24,230 nucleotides of DNA from JAKLHL01 sp964411885 (GCA_964411885.1 CAYPMK010000021.1:1-24230); one strand, 5' to 3'. Positions 1 to 8,634 are shown, counted from the stretch's first letter. Numbers and translations are program-made. The notes: generated by a model from the sequence alone, not told the origin.

Positions 1-5
1 CTGAT

Positions 6-81
6 TGGCGTCCCCAACGGGAATCGAACCCGTGTTTTAGCCTTGAGAGGGCCATGTCCTAGGCCGCTAGACGATGGGGAC
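6..81 (-). tRNA. tRNA-Glu (anticodon CUC)
   Basis: The reverse complement folds as a complete cloverleaf. The 7-bp acceptor stem begins GUCCCCA and closes with UGGGGAC. The anticodon stem UGGCC/GGCUA encloses the loop CUCUCAA, giving anticodon CUC. The T arm holds GGGTTCGAATCCC. Discriminator G and the 3' CCA are encoded in the DNA (positions 6-9). The CUC anticodon reads GAG glutamate codons. The gene is divergent from the grpE operon and has its own promoter-like sequence at 105-133. Only 5 bases lie beyond its 3' end, so its downstream context is not visible. Confidence 0.95.
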
Positions 82-104
82 TGCCTTTAAAGTTTAGCCC
101 CCAC

Positions 105-133
105 TCTATACCCATTTTACCAAGTATTTTCAA
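105..133 (-). promoter_or_regulatory. Sigma70-type promoter for tRNA-Glu
   Basis: On the minus strand a TTGAAA -35 box (128-133) and a TATAGA -10 box (105-110) are separated by exactly 17 bp, about 24 bp upstream of the tRNA. The -10 box is followed by the G-rich run GTGGGGGC. A GC-rich discriminator of this kind is typical of stable-RNA promoters under stringent control by ppGpp and DksA, and a dksA gene lies downstream in this window. The boxes are seen directly; the regulation is inferred. Confidence 0.6.
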
Positions 134-140
134 GTATTTT
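121..140. repeat. Tandem 10-bp direct repeat in the tRNA/grpE divergent promoter region
   Basis: Two adjacent near-identical 10-mers, CAAGTATTTT and CAAGTATTTT, lie between the divergent tRNA-Glu and grpE promoters. One copy overlaps the tRNA -35 box. They could be a tandem operator, or chance in A+T-rich DNA. Confidence 0.6.
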
Positions 141-151
141 ATTGCCTGCCC

Positions 152-180
152 TTGACTCTAGAGCGTGCCATTACCATATT
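152..180 (+). promoter_or_regulatory. Putative promoter of the grpE-dnaK-dnaJ operon
   Basis: TTGACT (152-157) and CATATT (175-180) are 17 bp apart. Transcription would begin near 187, leaving a leader of about 24 nt with the Shine-Dalgarno sequence at 195-201. CTTGAC here also partly resembles a heat-shock sigma-32 -35 box, but the C-rich -10 element is poor. No CIRCE inverted repeat (HrcA operator) and no hrcA gene are visible upstream of grpE. Confidence 0.45.
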
Positions 181-210
181 TGATTTATGAGACAAAGGAG
201 GTCTGGAGCT

Positions 211-753
211 TTGACAGAGAACAACAAAAAACATCATGAAGAAAAAAAGCATACTCAAGAGAAAAATGACAAAATGGTAACAATAGAAAAAAAAGAGTAT
301 GAGGATCTTTTAAAGGCAAAAGAAACACAACAAAAGTTGCTATATGCTTATGCTGATCTTGAAAATATCAACAAAAGAATATCAAGGGATGCAGATCAAC
401 AATTGTGTTACGCCAATGAAAAGATAATAAAAGATATACTCCCAGTAATAGATAATCTTTGTAGGGCAAAAGAACATTCATCTGAATGTGAAAATAATAA
501 AGAACAGTTCGAAAAATTTTTGAATGGAATAGAACTTATATTAAAACAATTTAACGATGTTCTTTCAAAGTTCGGGGTTAAAGAACTTAACTCAGTTGGT
601 GAAAAGTTTAATCCTGAGTTCCACGAAGCTATGGATCAGGTTGAAACAGAAGAACACGAAAACGGCACAGTAGTTAACGAGTATCAAAAAGGATATTTGT
701 TAAAAGATAGAGTAATAAGACCAAGTAAAGTTAGCGTAGCTAAAAAGAAATAA
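211..753 (+). CDS. grpE: GrpE nucleotide exchange factor
   Basis: Co-chaperone that releases ADP from DnaK in the cytoplasm. About 180 residues, normal for the family. The N-terminus is highly charged and probably disordered or helical. A long coiled-coil region (about 22-110) precedes the C-terminal beta-domain, which carries the GrpE signature FNPEFHEAM followed by GTVVNEYQKGY and the ending DRVIRPSKVSV. I chose TTG at 211 because AAGGAGG (195-201) sits 9 nt upstream. An in-frame ATG at 187 lies before that Shine-Dalgarno sequence and at the predicted transcription start. dnaK follows after 12 nt, with its own AAGGAGG. The first gene of the chaperone operon, without hrcA in front. Confidence 0.95.
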   Translation: MTENNKKHHEEKKHTQEKNDKMVTIEKKEYEDLLKAKETQQKLLYAYADLENINKRISRDADQQLCYANEKIIKDILPVIDNLCRAKEHSSECENNKEQFEKFLNGIELILKQFNDVLSKFGVKELNSVGEKFNPEFHEAMDQVETEEHENGTVVNEYQKGYLLKDRVIRPSKVSVAKKK

Positions 754-765
754 GGAGGATTTGAT

Positions 766-2691
766 ATGAGTAAAATTATTGGAATAGATTTAGGGACCAC
801 AAACTCTTGCGTTTCTGTTATGGAAGGCAAAGATGTAAAGGTCATACAAAACGCAGAAGGGTTGAGAACAACACCTTCTATCGTAGCATTTAACGATTCT
901 GGAGAAAGACTTGTTGGTCAGCTTGCAAAAAGACAAGCAATAACAAATCCAGATAAAACACTTTTTGCTATAAAAAGATTGATAGGCAGAAAATATGATT
1001 CAGAAGAAGTTCAGAAATTCATAAAAATGTCGCCATTCAAAGTTGTTAAAGCTTCTAACGGTGATGCTTGGGTGAGCATTAACGGTAAAGAAATGAGTCC
1101 TGCAGAAGTATCTGCAATGGTATTACAAAAAATGAAGCAGACTGCAGAAGATTATCTTGGAGAAAAAGTAACAGAGGCTGTTATAACTGTTCCTGCATAT
1201 TTTAACGATAGTCAGCGTCAGGCAACTAAAGACGCAGGAAGAATAGCAGGTCTTGATGTAAAAAGAATAATCAATGAACCTACCGCTGCAGCACTTGCGT
1301 TTGGCCTAGATAAAACAAAGAACAAAGATTCTATAGTTGCAGTATTTGACCTTGGTGGTGGAACTTTTGATATATCTATACTCGAGCTTGGTGAAGGAGT
1401 TTTTGAGGTTAAATCAACCAACGGTGATACCTTCCTTGGTGGAGAAGATTTTGACCACAGGGTAATGGATTGGATAGTTTCTGAATTCAAGAAAACAGAC
1501 GGCATAGATCTATCAAAAGATAAAATGGCTTTACAACGTCTAAAAGAAGCCGCAGAAAAAGCAAAAATAGAACTTTCATCTGTAACAGAAACAGATATTA
1601 ATCTTCCATTCATAACAGCAGATCAAACGGGTCCAAAACATTTGAATATGAAGTTAACTAGAGTACAGTTTGAAAGATTAGTCGATGATCTTATAGAAAG
1701 AGTAGTTGCTCCTTGTAAAACAGCAATTAAGGATTCTGGTGTAAATCTTGCTGATATTAGCGAAGTTATTCTTGTTGGTGGTATGACAAGGGTTCCAAAA
1801 GTTCAACAAAAAGTTAAAGAAATATTTGGCAAAGAACCTTCTAAGGGTGTTAACCCGGATGAAGTTGTTGCAGTTGGTGCGGGCATACAGGGAGGAGTTC
1901 TAAAGGGAGACGTTAAAGATATTTTATTGTTGGACGTTACTCCGCTTTCTCTTGGTATAGAAACTTTGGGCGGCGTGTTCACAAGACTTATAGAAAAGAA
2001 CACCACGATACCTTCTAAAAAGAGCCAAGTATTTACTACAGCGGCAGATAATCAACCAGCTGTTAGCATACACGTGTTACAGGGTGAAAGAGACATGGCT
2101 TCTGACAATAAAACACTTGGTAGGTTCGAGCTTGTTGGGCTTGTTCCTGCACCAAGAGGTGTTCCTCAAATAGAGGTTTCTTTTGATATAGACGCTAACG
2201 GAATTATACATGTTAGTGCAAAAGATCTTGGTACCGGTAAACAACAGGCTATACAAATAACTGCTTCAAGTGGTCTTAGTGAAGAAGAGATCAAGAAAAT
2301 AGTAAAAGAAGCAGAGCTTCATGCACAAGAAGATAAACAGAAAAAAGAAAGAGCAGAAGCAAGAAACCATTTAGACAACTTAATATACAACACAGAAAAG
2401 ACCTTAAAAGAATATGGTGATAAACTTGACGGATCCTTAAAAACAGAAATGAGCTCTGCTCTAGAAGAAGCAAAGAAAGCTGTTGCAAAGGATGATCTTA
2501 ATGAGATAAAGGACCAAACAGAAAAGTTAAATACTGTAGCCGGAAAAGCTGCTTCTGAAATATACAAACATACTTCTCAACAGGGACCAGCAGGTCAGGC
2601 ACAAGGACAACAACCTAATGCAGAGGGACAATCAACAGAAGGTGAAGCAAAAAAAGAAGACGTTGTTGACGCAGATTATAAAGAAGTTTAA
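766..2691 (+). CDS. dnaK: Molecular chaperone DnaK (Hsp70)
   Basis: ATP-driven Hsp70 chaperone of the cytoplasm. The 641-residue length is typical. The nucleotide-binding domain opens with the phosphate-1 motif GIDLGTTNS (about 6-14); phosphate-2 appears as VFDLGGGTFD and the adenosine motif as VILVGGMTRVP. The interdomain linker DILLLDVTPLSLGIETLGG is present, followed by the beta-sandwich substrate-binding domain and a helical lid. The tail is Gln/Gly-rich and ends EDVVDADYKEV, the conserved EEVxD-like bacterial DnaK terminus. The ATG at 766 has AAGGAGG 6 nt upstream. It lies between grpE and dnaJ. Nothing unusual was seen. Confidence 0.98.
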   Translation: MSKIIGIDLGTTNSCVSVMEGKDVKVIQNAEGLRTTPSIVAFNDSGERLVGQLAKRQAITNPDKTLFAIKRLIGRKYDSEEVQKFIKMSPFKVVKASNGDAWVSINGKEMSPAEVSAMVLQKMKQTAEDYLGEKVTEAVITVPAYFNDSQRQATKDAGRIAGLDVKRIINEPTAAALAFGLDKTKNKDSIVAVFDLGGGTFDISILELGEGVFEVKSTNGDTFLGGEDFDHRVMDWIVSEFKKTDGIDLSKDKMALQRLKEAAEKAKIELSSVTETDINLPFITADQTGPKHLNMKLTRVQFERLVDDLIERVVAPCKTAIKDSGVNLADISEVILVGGMTRVPKVQQKVKEIFGKEPSKGVNPDEVVAVGAGIQGGVLKGDVKDILLLDVTPLSLGIETLGGVFTRLIEKNTTIPSKKSQVFTTAADNQPAVSIHVLQGERDMASDNKTLGRFELVGLVPAPRGVPQIEVSFDIDANGIIHVSAKDLGTGKQQAIQITASSGLSEEEIKKIVKEAELHAQEDKQKKERAEARNHLDNLIYNTEKTLKEYGDKLDGSLKTEMSSALEEAKKAVAKDDLNEIKDQTEKLNTVAGKAASEIYKHTSQQGPAGQAQGQQPNAEGQSTEGEAKKEDVVDADYKEV

Positions 2692-2715
2692 TACTGTTAT
2701 TCATAAGAGGTAACA

Positions 2716-3570
2716 TTGTCTGCCAAAAAAGATTATTATGAAGTGCTCGGCGTTAGCAAAACTGCTAGCGCCGACGATATTAAAAAGGCTTATAGGAAGC
2801 TTGCATTAAAACACCATCCAGACAGGAACCCCGGTAATAAAGANNNNNNNNNNNNNNNNNNNNNNNNNNNNNNNNNNNNNNNNNNNNNNNNNNNNNNNNN
2901 NNNNNNNNNNNNNNNNNNNNNNNNNNNNNNNNNNNNNNNNNNNTGTCATACTTGTAAGGGTAGTGGAGAGGTATATGTAAGACAGGGCTTTTTTACTATG
3001 TCTAGACCATGTAGTACCTGTGGTGGTAGTGGACAAATAAACAAAAATCCATGCAGAACATGCTCTGGCAAAGGTTTTGTAAGAGCACAAAAAAAGTTAA
3101 AAGTTAAAATACCTGCAGGAATAGATGATGGACAAACACTAAAACTTTCTGGAGAAGGTGAACCGGGCGTAAATGGTGGTCCAGCAGGGGATCTCTACGT
3201 ACATCTTGTTATAAGACAACATGAATTTTTTGAAAGAAGAGGAGCCAATATAGAGTGTATTGTCCCTATAACTTTTGTACAAGCAACACTAGGTGCAGAA
3301 ATAGAAGTTCCAACACTGGATGGTATAGTCAAAATGAAAATACCTGCAGGAACTCAAGGTGGTAAGACTTTTAGGCTTTCAGGCAAGGGCGCTTATAAAC
3401 TCGGTGCGTATACCAGAGGGGACCAGTTGGTCCACATAAACGTAGAAGTGCCAGTTAAAATATCAAAAGAACAAACAGAACTTCTAAAGAAGTTCGAACA
3501 GCTTTCCAGTGCAGACGCAGTTCCGTCATATAAGAAATATCGTGATAGGATAAAGAAAATCTTCAGCTAG
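2716..3570 (+). CDS. dnaJ: Chaperone DnaJ (Hsp40), interrupted by an assembly gap
   Basis: Hsp40 partner that delivers unfolded clients to DnaK and stimulates its ATPase. The J domain is recognisable, with the HPD motif at residues 34-36. After the N run come three of the four CxxCxGxG zinc repeats (CHTCKGSG, CSTCGGSG, CRTCSGKG) and the C-terminal beta domains (GDLYVHLVIRQH, EIEVPTLDG). The rest of the J domain, the Gly/Phe linker and the first zinc repeat fall in the gap. E. coli DnaJ has roughly 120 residues between the matching flanks, so about 360 bp are missing rather than 100, and the preserved frame is a coincidence. The start is TTG at 2716 behind AAGAGG. The upstream codons are not conserved. 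Confidence 0.95.
   Translation: MSAKKDYYEVLGVSKTASADDIKKAYRKLALKHHPDRNPGNKXXXXXXXXXXXXXXXXXXXXXXXXXXXXXXXXXXCHTCKGSGEVYVRQGFFTMSRPCSTCGGSGQINKNPCRTCSGKGFVRAQKKLKVKIPAGIDDGQTLKLSGEGEPGVNGGPAGDLYVHLVIRQHEFFERRGANIECIVPITFVQATLGAEIEVPTLDGIVKMKIPAGTQGGKTFRLSGKGAYKLGAYTRGDQLVHINVEVPVKISKEQTELLKKFEQLSSADAVPSYKKYRDRIKKIFS
2844..2943. other. Assembly gap (100 N) in dnaJ
   Basis: Exactly 100 N, the usual convention for a gap of unknown size. By family comparison about 360 bp belong here: end of the J domain, Gly/Phe linker and first zinc repeat. Confidence 0.95.
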
Positions 3571-3613
3571 CCCATTTTTTTCAATTATGGTAACTTCTTT
3601 AAAGAGGTTGCTT

Positions 3614-5644
3614 ATGAGAATAATAAAAACTATTTTGTCTATATCTTTGATCTGCTTTATTTCTGTTTTTTTCATTTCTTGTGCAAAACAAGGTCCAATG
3701 AGATCTGTTAAGTCACAGAAAAAAACCACAATCAAAAGTAATACAAACCTAACAGGCTCTTCTGCTTATGAACAACTTCAAGTTTTACATAATTCCAGAG
3801 AGTATGAAAAATATTTAGAGGAAAGTTCTAGATTTATAACTTCGTATCCTAATTCTGCTTATCTTGATAGGGTGTATAACCAAAGAGGACTTTTGCTACT
3901 TGGAATGAAAAGATATCAAGAAGCATCAGAAGAATTAAAGAAGGCTAGTGATTTTGGTCCCAACTCTAGTGTGTATGTTTCATCTAATTATTACTATGCA
4001 CTGAGCGAATATAAAAATAGTAACCCAGACTCTTCTATGAGTGCAATAAAAGATATAGAAGAGAATAAAACTCAAGACAATGATATCTACGTTAGATCAC
4101 AAATTTTAAAATCCAATATTCAAATGGAAAAAGGAGAAAGAAAGGAAGCATTAAAAAGTCTTGCAGAGTTATATAGAGAGACCAATGATCTTGAGCTTAG
4201 ATCAAAGATCAAATTAAATTCACTTTCTATAATAGACAAAATGGATCTATCAGAACTAAAGAACGTAGAAGGAGAATATACTGACACAGGGCTTGCTGAT
4301 GCGATCATTTTTAAGCTAGGTGAAAAATATTTTGAAAGCGATAGTGCTGGAGCTGCCAGAGAGAGATTTACTGACCTCTTATCAACTTTCCCTGAAAGTG
4401 AATATAGAAGTCAGTCAGAAAATTATCTTTCACGATTGGAAGGACTTGATAAAGCAGACCCATTCACTATTGGTGTTGTTCTTCCTTTAACAGGAAAAAA
4501 TTCTGCTTACGGATTAAAAACACTTTCTGGGATACAGCTTGGCGTTGGTGTGTTCGGTCCGCAAAAAACAAGGTCTATAATAAAATTATCAGTCATGGAT
4601 TCACAATCAGATCCGGGTGTAGCCAAAATGGCAGTAGACAAACTTCTTAATGAAGACAAGGTGTCTGCTATTATAGGTCCTCTTGGAGGAGATGAAACAG
4701 AAGTAGTTTCAAAACAATGTACTCTAGCTGGTGTACCCAACATAACCCTTTCTAATAAAGATAATATAGAGGGGTTAGGTAAATATGTTTTTAGAATGTC
4801 TATGACCAACAAAAGCCAGATAAGTAGATTGGTAGACTATGCAATGAACGATATAGGCATAAAACGTTTTGGGATATTGTACCCTAACGATAATTATGGA
4901 CAGGAATTATCAAAATATTTTTGGGAAGAAGTTTTAAGACGTGGTGGTGAAATACGTGCAGTGGAATATTATGAACCCGGAAAATCTGATTTTAGAGATG
5001 AGGTAAGAAAATTATTCGATATCTATTATGTTGGAGCAAGATTGCCAGAATATAAAGAGATAGAACGATCAATAGAGGAAGAAGAAGCAAAATTGATAGC
5101 AGAAGGTAAAAAACCATCAAAAAGAAAAAAAGAAGTATTGTTGCCTCCGATAATAGACTTTGAAGGACTTTTTATACCAGACGATGCAAGGGTGGGATCA
5201 CAAATAGCGCCATACCTCCCTTATTATGACGTTAAAGATGTTACTCTCCTTGGAACTAACACATGGAACAGTAATAGGTTAGTAGCTAGAGGAGGCGAAC
5301 ATATAGATGGAGCGATCTTTGTCGATGGCTTTTATTCCAACCCATCCTTTAAAGAGGGAAATTCCTTTTATCATGAATTTAAAACAGCATTCAATTCTTC
5401 TCCGGGTATTTTAGAAGCACAGGGGTACGATGCAGGCAGACTTATTGCAAAAGCAATAGATGAACTTACCGACGGTGGTAAAAAGAAAGATTTGGTTAAT
5501 AGGGAATCTGTTAGAAAAGAACTTTTATCTATTGGCTCCTTTACCGGTGCAACAGGTAAAATATCTTTTGACAAGAATGGAGAAGTTCAAAAAGAACTTT
5601 TTGTTCTTGGAGTTGATAAAGGAAAAATTATTCTTAAAGAATAG
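3614..5644 (+). CDS. LpoA-like lipoprotein: TPR domain plus periplasmic binding-protein domain
   Basis: Probable outer-membrane lipoprotein. From ATG 3614 (AAAGAGG 6 nt upstream) it has a type II signal peptide with candidate lipidated Cys23 (FFISC). An in-frame ATG at 3587 would add nine residues before the signal peptide and lacks a Shine-Dalgarno. Residues about 40-275 are TPR-like helical pairs, resembling BamD-type repeats. From about residue 281 (FTIGVVLPLTGKNSAYG) there is a type I periplasmic-binding fold of the Leu/Ile/Val-receptor family. It contains a charged Lys/Glu-rich insertion near 475-510. TPR plus this fold is the architecture of LpoA, activator of PBP1A. A PBP1A-type enzyme is encoded about 8.5 kb downstream. 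The alternative is a branched-chain amino acid receptor with a TPR extension. No ABC permease genes are adjacent, which favours the LpoA role. Confidence 0.8.
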   Translation: MRIIKTILSISLICFISVFFISCAKQGPMRSVKSQKKTTIKSNTNLTGSSAYEQLQVLHNSREYEKYLEESSRFITSYPNSAYLDRVYNQRGLLLLGMKRYQEASEELKKASDFGPNSSVYVSSNYYYALSEYKNSNPDSSMSAIKDIEENKTQDNDIYVRSQILKSNIQMEKGERKEALKSLAELYRETNDLELRSKIKLNSLSIIDKMDLSELKNVEGEYTDTGLADAIIFKLGEKYFESDSAGAARERFTDLLSTFPESEYRSQSENYLSRLEGLDKADPFTIGVVLPLTGKNSAYGLKTLSGIQLGVGVFGPQKTRSIIKLSVMDSQSDPGVAKMAVDKLLNEDKVSAIIGPLGGDETEVVSKQCTLAGVPNITLSNKDNIEGLGKYVFRMSMTNKSQISRLVDYAMNDIGIKRFGILYPNDNYGQELSKYFWEEVLRRGGEIRAVEYYEPGKSDFRDEVRKLFDIYYVGARLPEYKEIERSIEEEEAKLIAEGKKPSKRKKEVLLPPIIDFEGLFIPDDARVGSQIAPYLPYYDVKDVTLLGTNTWNSNRLVARGGEHIDGAIFVDGFYSNPSFKEGNSFYHEFKTAFNSSPGILEAQGYDAGRLIAKAIDELTDGGKKKDLVNRESVRKELLSIGSFTGATGKISFDKNGEVQKELFVLGVDKGKIILKE

Positions 5645-5652
5645 AATAGTAC

Positions 5653-5682
5653 TTGAAAAAAATTTTTTTTGTGTGAATATAG
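5653..5682 (+). promoter_or_regulatory. Putative promoter of dksA
   Basis: TTGAAA (5653-5658) is followed 18 bp later by ATATAG (5677-5682), with a TG extended -10 dinucleotide at 5674-5675. The spacer contains an A7T8 tract, which would bend the DNA. Transcription would start near 5689, about 36 nt before the dksA start. The boxes are imperfect. Confidence 0.35.
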
Positions 5683-5724
5683 GTTCCATTCTTGGGGTTA
5701 TTAGTCAAAGAGGGGGGTATCGTG

Positions 5725-6084
5725 ATGACTAATAAGCAGTTGGAATCGATTCGTTCCACACTGATGAAAAAGAAAGAGGACCTTCTCAACAGCTCTCGCA
5801 ATGCTTTCAGGCAAATGATGGAGAATGACCAAAAACCTTCTGACGAAGGCGACTATGCAGTAGAAGAAGTTAATCAGTACCTTAGTTGTACAATTCAAAC
5901 TAGGGACAGAAGATGTCTGCTGGACATAGAAAGAGCCTTTAAACGTATGGATGAAGGCGACTATGGTTTTTGTGAAAGTTGTGGAGAACCAATTTCTTAT
6001 GAAAGATTAAAGATTCAACCTTTTTGTTCACTATGTGTTGATTGTATGCAAGACATAGAATTAGAACAAAAAAGATTGGCCTGA
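5725..6084 (+). CDS. dksA: DksA/TraR-family RNA polymerase-binding regulator
   Basis: Binds in the RNA polymerase secondary channel and, with ppGpp, represses stable-RNA promoters. It has an N-terminal coiled coil and a C-terminal C4 zinc finger with the canonical spacing CESC-X17-CVDC. The coiled-coil tip motif DxxDxA, needed for activity in E. coli DksA, is present as DEGDYA. At 119 residues it is shorter than E. coli DksA (151), mainly at the N-terminus. I chose ATG 5725 because AGGGGGG (5711-5717) lies 7 nt upstream. GTG at 5722, directly before it, is the alternative. The further ATG upstream at 5692 has no ribosome-binding site. It sits alone between the LpoA-like gene and lon. Confidence 0.9.
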   Translation: MTNKQLESIRSTLMKKKEDLLNSSRNAFRQMMENDQKPSDEGDYAVEEVNQYLSCTIQTRDRRCLLDIERAFKRMDEGDYGFCESCGEPISYERLKIQPFCSLCVDCMQDIELEQKRLA

Positions 6085-6118
6085 TCTTTAGACCTTTCGC
6101 TGATGGTATCATAAGTAA

Positions 6119-6142
6119 TAATAAGGGATAAAACCCTTATTA
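6119..6142 (+). other. 9-bp inverted repeat between dksA and lon
   Basis: TAATAAGGG, loop ATAAAA, CCCTTATTA forms a perfect 9-bp stem. It lies 35 nt after the dksA stop and about 107 nt before lon. The U-run needed for an intrinsic terminator is absent, so it may be a weak dksA terminator, a 3'-end stabiliser or an operator. The rest of 6085-6248 shows a possible lon -10 (TATAGA, 6223-6228) without a convincing -35 box. Confidence 0.45.
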
Positions 6143-6248
6143 ATAAGCTTTCTCCCGCCCACCACTAATCTTATTTAAGTACCTAAACTTTATTATTAAA
6201 TTTCCGATAAGTGTTAACAGAGTATAGACCACTATTGGAGGTTGAACC

Positions 6249-8618
6249 ATGAGTACTTCTATAATGCCATTATTGCCAGTTAGGGACATAGTTGTTTTCC
6301 CATATATGATACTTCCGCTTTTTGTTGGAAGGGACAACTCTATAAAAGCTGTTGAAGAAGCACTTGAAGGGAACAGATTAGTATTCCTGTCTGCACAAAA
6401 AAACATGTTAGATGAAGCACCAACACCAGATCAGATATATGAAACAGGTACTGTCGCAATGATAGTAAGAATGAAAAAACTTCCAGATGGAAGAGCAAAA
6501 GTTCTTATACAAGGGATGCATAAAGCAGTCATACGATCTTTTGAGCAGACAGACCCATTCTTTAAAGTTCAAGTAGAGAACATAGAAGAAAAAGAACTTG
6601 ATGTAAGTAATCCAGAGATATCTGCTCTAATGAGGAATATACGAGAACAAATAGAAAAAATAGTAGCCATGGGTAAGCTACTATCACCAGACATCCTAGT
6701 GGTTATGGATGAAATAAAAGACGGAAGTAAAATAGCAGACATAATAGCGGCCAATATTGGACTTAATGCACAAGACGCACAACAAATATTAGAACAAACA
6801 GATCCTTTAAAAAAATTGTATAAAGTTAATGAACATCTGTTGAAAGAAGCTGAGATAATTTCTTTGCAACACAAAATAAACAACATGGCCAAAGATGAAA
6901 TGACCAGAGCACAGAAAGAGTATTTTCTAAAAGAACAAATGAAAGCAATTAAATCTGAACTTGGGGATAACGACGTTAAGAACGAGGACATGAGTGACAT
7001 AAGAAAAAAACTTACAGAAATTAAGATGCCAGAAGAAGTTAAGATTGAAGCTTTTAAACAACTTGATAGACTTGAAAGGATGCATCCAGACGCAAGTGAA
7101 TCTGCGGTATTAAGAACATATCTTGAGTGGATAACAGAAACACCTTGGATGATAAATAGCGAAGATAATATGGACCTAGACCATGCTAAGAAAATATTGG
7201 ATGAGGATCATTATGATCTTGAAGAAATAAAGGACAGAATAATAGAACATCTTGCTGTTAGTAAGCTTAATAAAAAAATAAAAGGACCTATCCTTTGTTT
7301 CGTTGGTGCACCCGGAGTTGGAAAGACGTCATTAGGTAAATCAATAGCAAGGGCACTTGGTCGTAAGTTTGTAAGGATATCTCTTGGTGGAGTTAAGGAC
7401 GAGGCAGAAATAAGAGGTCACAGACGTACTTATGTTGGTGCGATGCCAGGAAAGATAATACAAAGTCTTAAACAATCTGGTACAAATAATCCTGTTTTTG
7501 TCCTCGATGAGATAGATAAACTTGGCGCAGATTTTAAGGGAGATCCTAGTTCTGCGTTATTAGAAGTTCTTGATCCAGAGCAAAACTTTTCTTTCAGGGA
7601 CCATTACATGAATCTTCCTTTTGATCTTACAAATGTAATGTTCATTGCTACAGCCAATATGTGGGACACTATACCCCCTGCTTTAAGGGATAGAATGGAA
7701 ACCATAAATCTTTCTGGCTATACATCAGAGGAAAAAATAAAAATAGCTCAAAAACATTTAATACCAAAACAATTAAATGAGAATGGGCTAGAAAGCAAAA
7801 ATATTAAATTTACAGACAAGGTACTGTTGAAAATAATAACACAGTATACTAAAGAGGCTGGTGTTAGAACTTTAGAAAGACTTATAGGAAAGATCTGTAG
7901 GAAGACCGCAAAACTTATCGCTACTAATAAAGATTTTCCAGAAAAGATAACTCCACAATTAGTAGAAAAATATCTTGGTTGTCCTTTATACATATCAGAA
8001 GAAAAGAATGTTAGTGATGAAATAGGTATATCTACTGGTCTTGCTTGGACTCAATATGGTGGAGAAATCTTGATGATAGAAGTTGCTTCTTCTAAAGGTA
8101 GTGGATTAAAAATGACGGGTAACCTTGGAGAAGTGATGAAAGAATCTGCAACAACCGCTCTTAGTTATGTTAAGACTATGGCACAGCAGTATGGCATAGC
8201 AGAAGATTATTTCCAACATAATGAAGTGCACGTTCATTTCCCTTCTGGTGCTGTTCCAAAAGATGGACCTTCTGCAGGTATTGCAATAGCGACAGCTATA
8301 ATTTCACACATAACAGGTCGTCCTGTATCAAAGGATGTTGCAATGACAGGAGAAATAAGTTTGTCTGGAAAAGTTCTACCTATAGGAGGACTTAAGGAAA
8401 AAGCGCTTGCGGCAATGAGAGCTGGGATAAAAGTCATCATTGCTCCAGAGTTGAACAAAAAAGACCTTGTTAGCATACCTGCTGAATTTAAGAAAAAGCT
8501 TAAATTCATATTTGTTGAAAGAGTTGATGATGTAATTGATGCAGCTCTGTTACCTAAGAAGGTGGAATCTGTAGAATTCTTTAAGGGTTCAAAAAAACAG
8601 GTTAAAGCTGTAGCTTAA
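6249..8618 (+). CDS. lon: ATP-dependent protease Lon
   Basis: AAA+ serine protease that degrades misfolded and regulatory proteins in the cytoplasm. The 789-residue length is normal. It has an N-terminal LON substrate-binding domain beginning LPVRDIVVFPYMILPLFVGR, a helical linker, an AAA+ module with Walker A GAPGVGKTS (about 353-361) and Walker B VFVLDEIDK (about 417-425). The C-terminal peptidase carries the catalytic dyad Ser675 (PKDGPSAG) and Lys718 (GGLKEK), with the same 43-residue spacing as E. coli. ATG 6249 has GGAGG 7 nt upstream. It fits with the dnaK operon upstream as a protein-quality neighbourhood. It probably has its own transcript given the 164-nt upstream region. Confidence 0.98.
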   Translation: MSTSIMPLLPVRDIVVFPYMILPLFVGRDNSIKAVEEALEGNRLVFLSAQKNMLDEAPTPDQIYETGTVAMIVRMKKLPDGRAKVLIQGMHKAVIRSFEQTDPFFKVQVENIEEKELDVSNPEISALMRNIREQIEKIVAMGKLLSPDILVVMDEIKDGSKIADIIAANIGLNAQDAQQILEQTDPLKKLYKVNEHLLKEAEIISLQHKINNMAKDEMTRAQKEYFLKEQMKAIKSELGDNDVKNEDMSDIRKKLTEIKMPEEVKIEAFKQLDRLERMHPDASESAVLRTYLEWITETPWMINSEDNMDLDHAKKILDEDHYDLEEIKDRIIEHLAVSKLNKKIKGPILCFVGAPGVGKTSLGKSIARALGRKFVRISLGGVKDEAEIRGHRRTYVGAMPGKIIQSLKQSGTNNPVFVLDEIDKLGADFKGDPSSALLEVLDPEQNFSFRDHYMNLPFDLTNVMFIATANMWDTIPPALRDRMETINLSGYTSEEKIKIAQKHLIPKQLNENGLESKNIKFTDKVLLKIITQYTKEAGVRTLERLIGKICRKTAKLIATNKDFPEKITPQLVEKYLGCPLYISEEKNVSDEIGISTGLAWTQYGGEILMIEVASSKGSGLKMTGNLGEVMKESATTALSYVKTMAQQYGIAEDYFQHNEVHVHFPSGAVPKDGPSAGIAIATAIISHITGRPVSKDVAMTGEISLSGKVLPIGGLKEKALAAMRAGIKVIIAPELNKKDLVSIPAEFKKKLKFIFVERVDDVIDAALLPKKVESVEFFKGSKKQVKAVA

Positions 8619-8634
8619 ATAACGGTTGTCTAAT

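Noticed and set aside
82..186. CIRCE/HrcA operator in front of the chaperone operon
   Set aside because: The inverted repeat TTAGCACTC-N9-GAGTGCTAA is not present, even in a degenerate form I would accept.
187..210. ATG at 187 as the start of grpE
   Set aside because: It precedes the strong AAGGAGG at 195-201 and coincides with the predicted transcription start. TTG at 211 has ideal spacing.
1218..1613. 131-codon antisense ORF inside dnaK
   Set aside because: It is a shadow of the dnaK coding frame, with no ribosome-binding site and no recognisable domain.
5656..5670. A7T8 tract as an intrinsic terminator after the LpoA-like gene
   Set aside because: It cannot form a hairpin with a loop. 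More likely a bent-DNA spacer in the dksA promoter.
6119..6142. Calling the dksA/lon inverted repeat a rho-independent terminator
   Set aside because: The stem is A+T-rich and no U-run follows it, so it is listed only as a hairpin.
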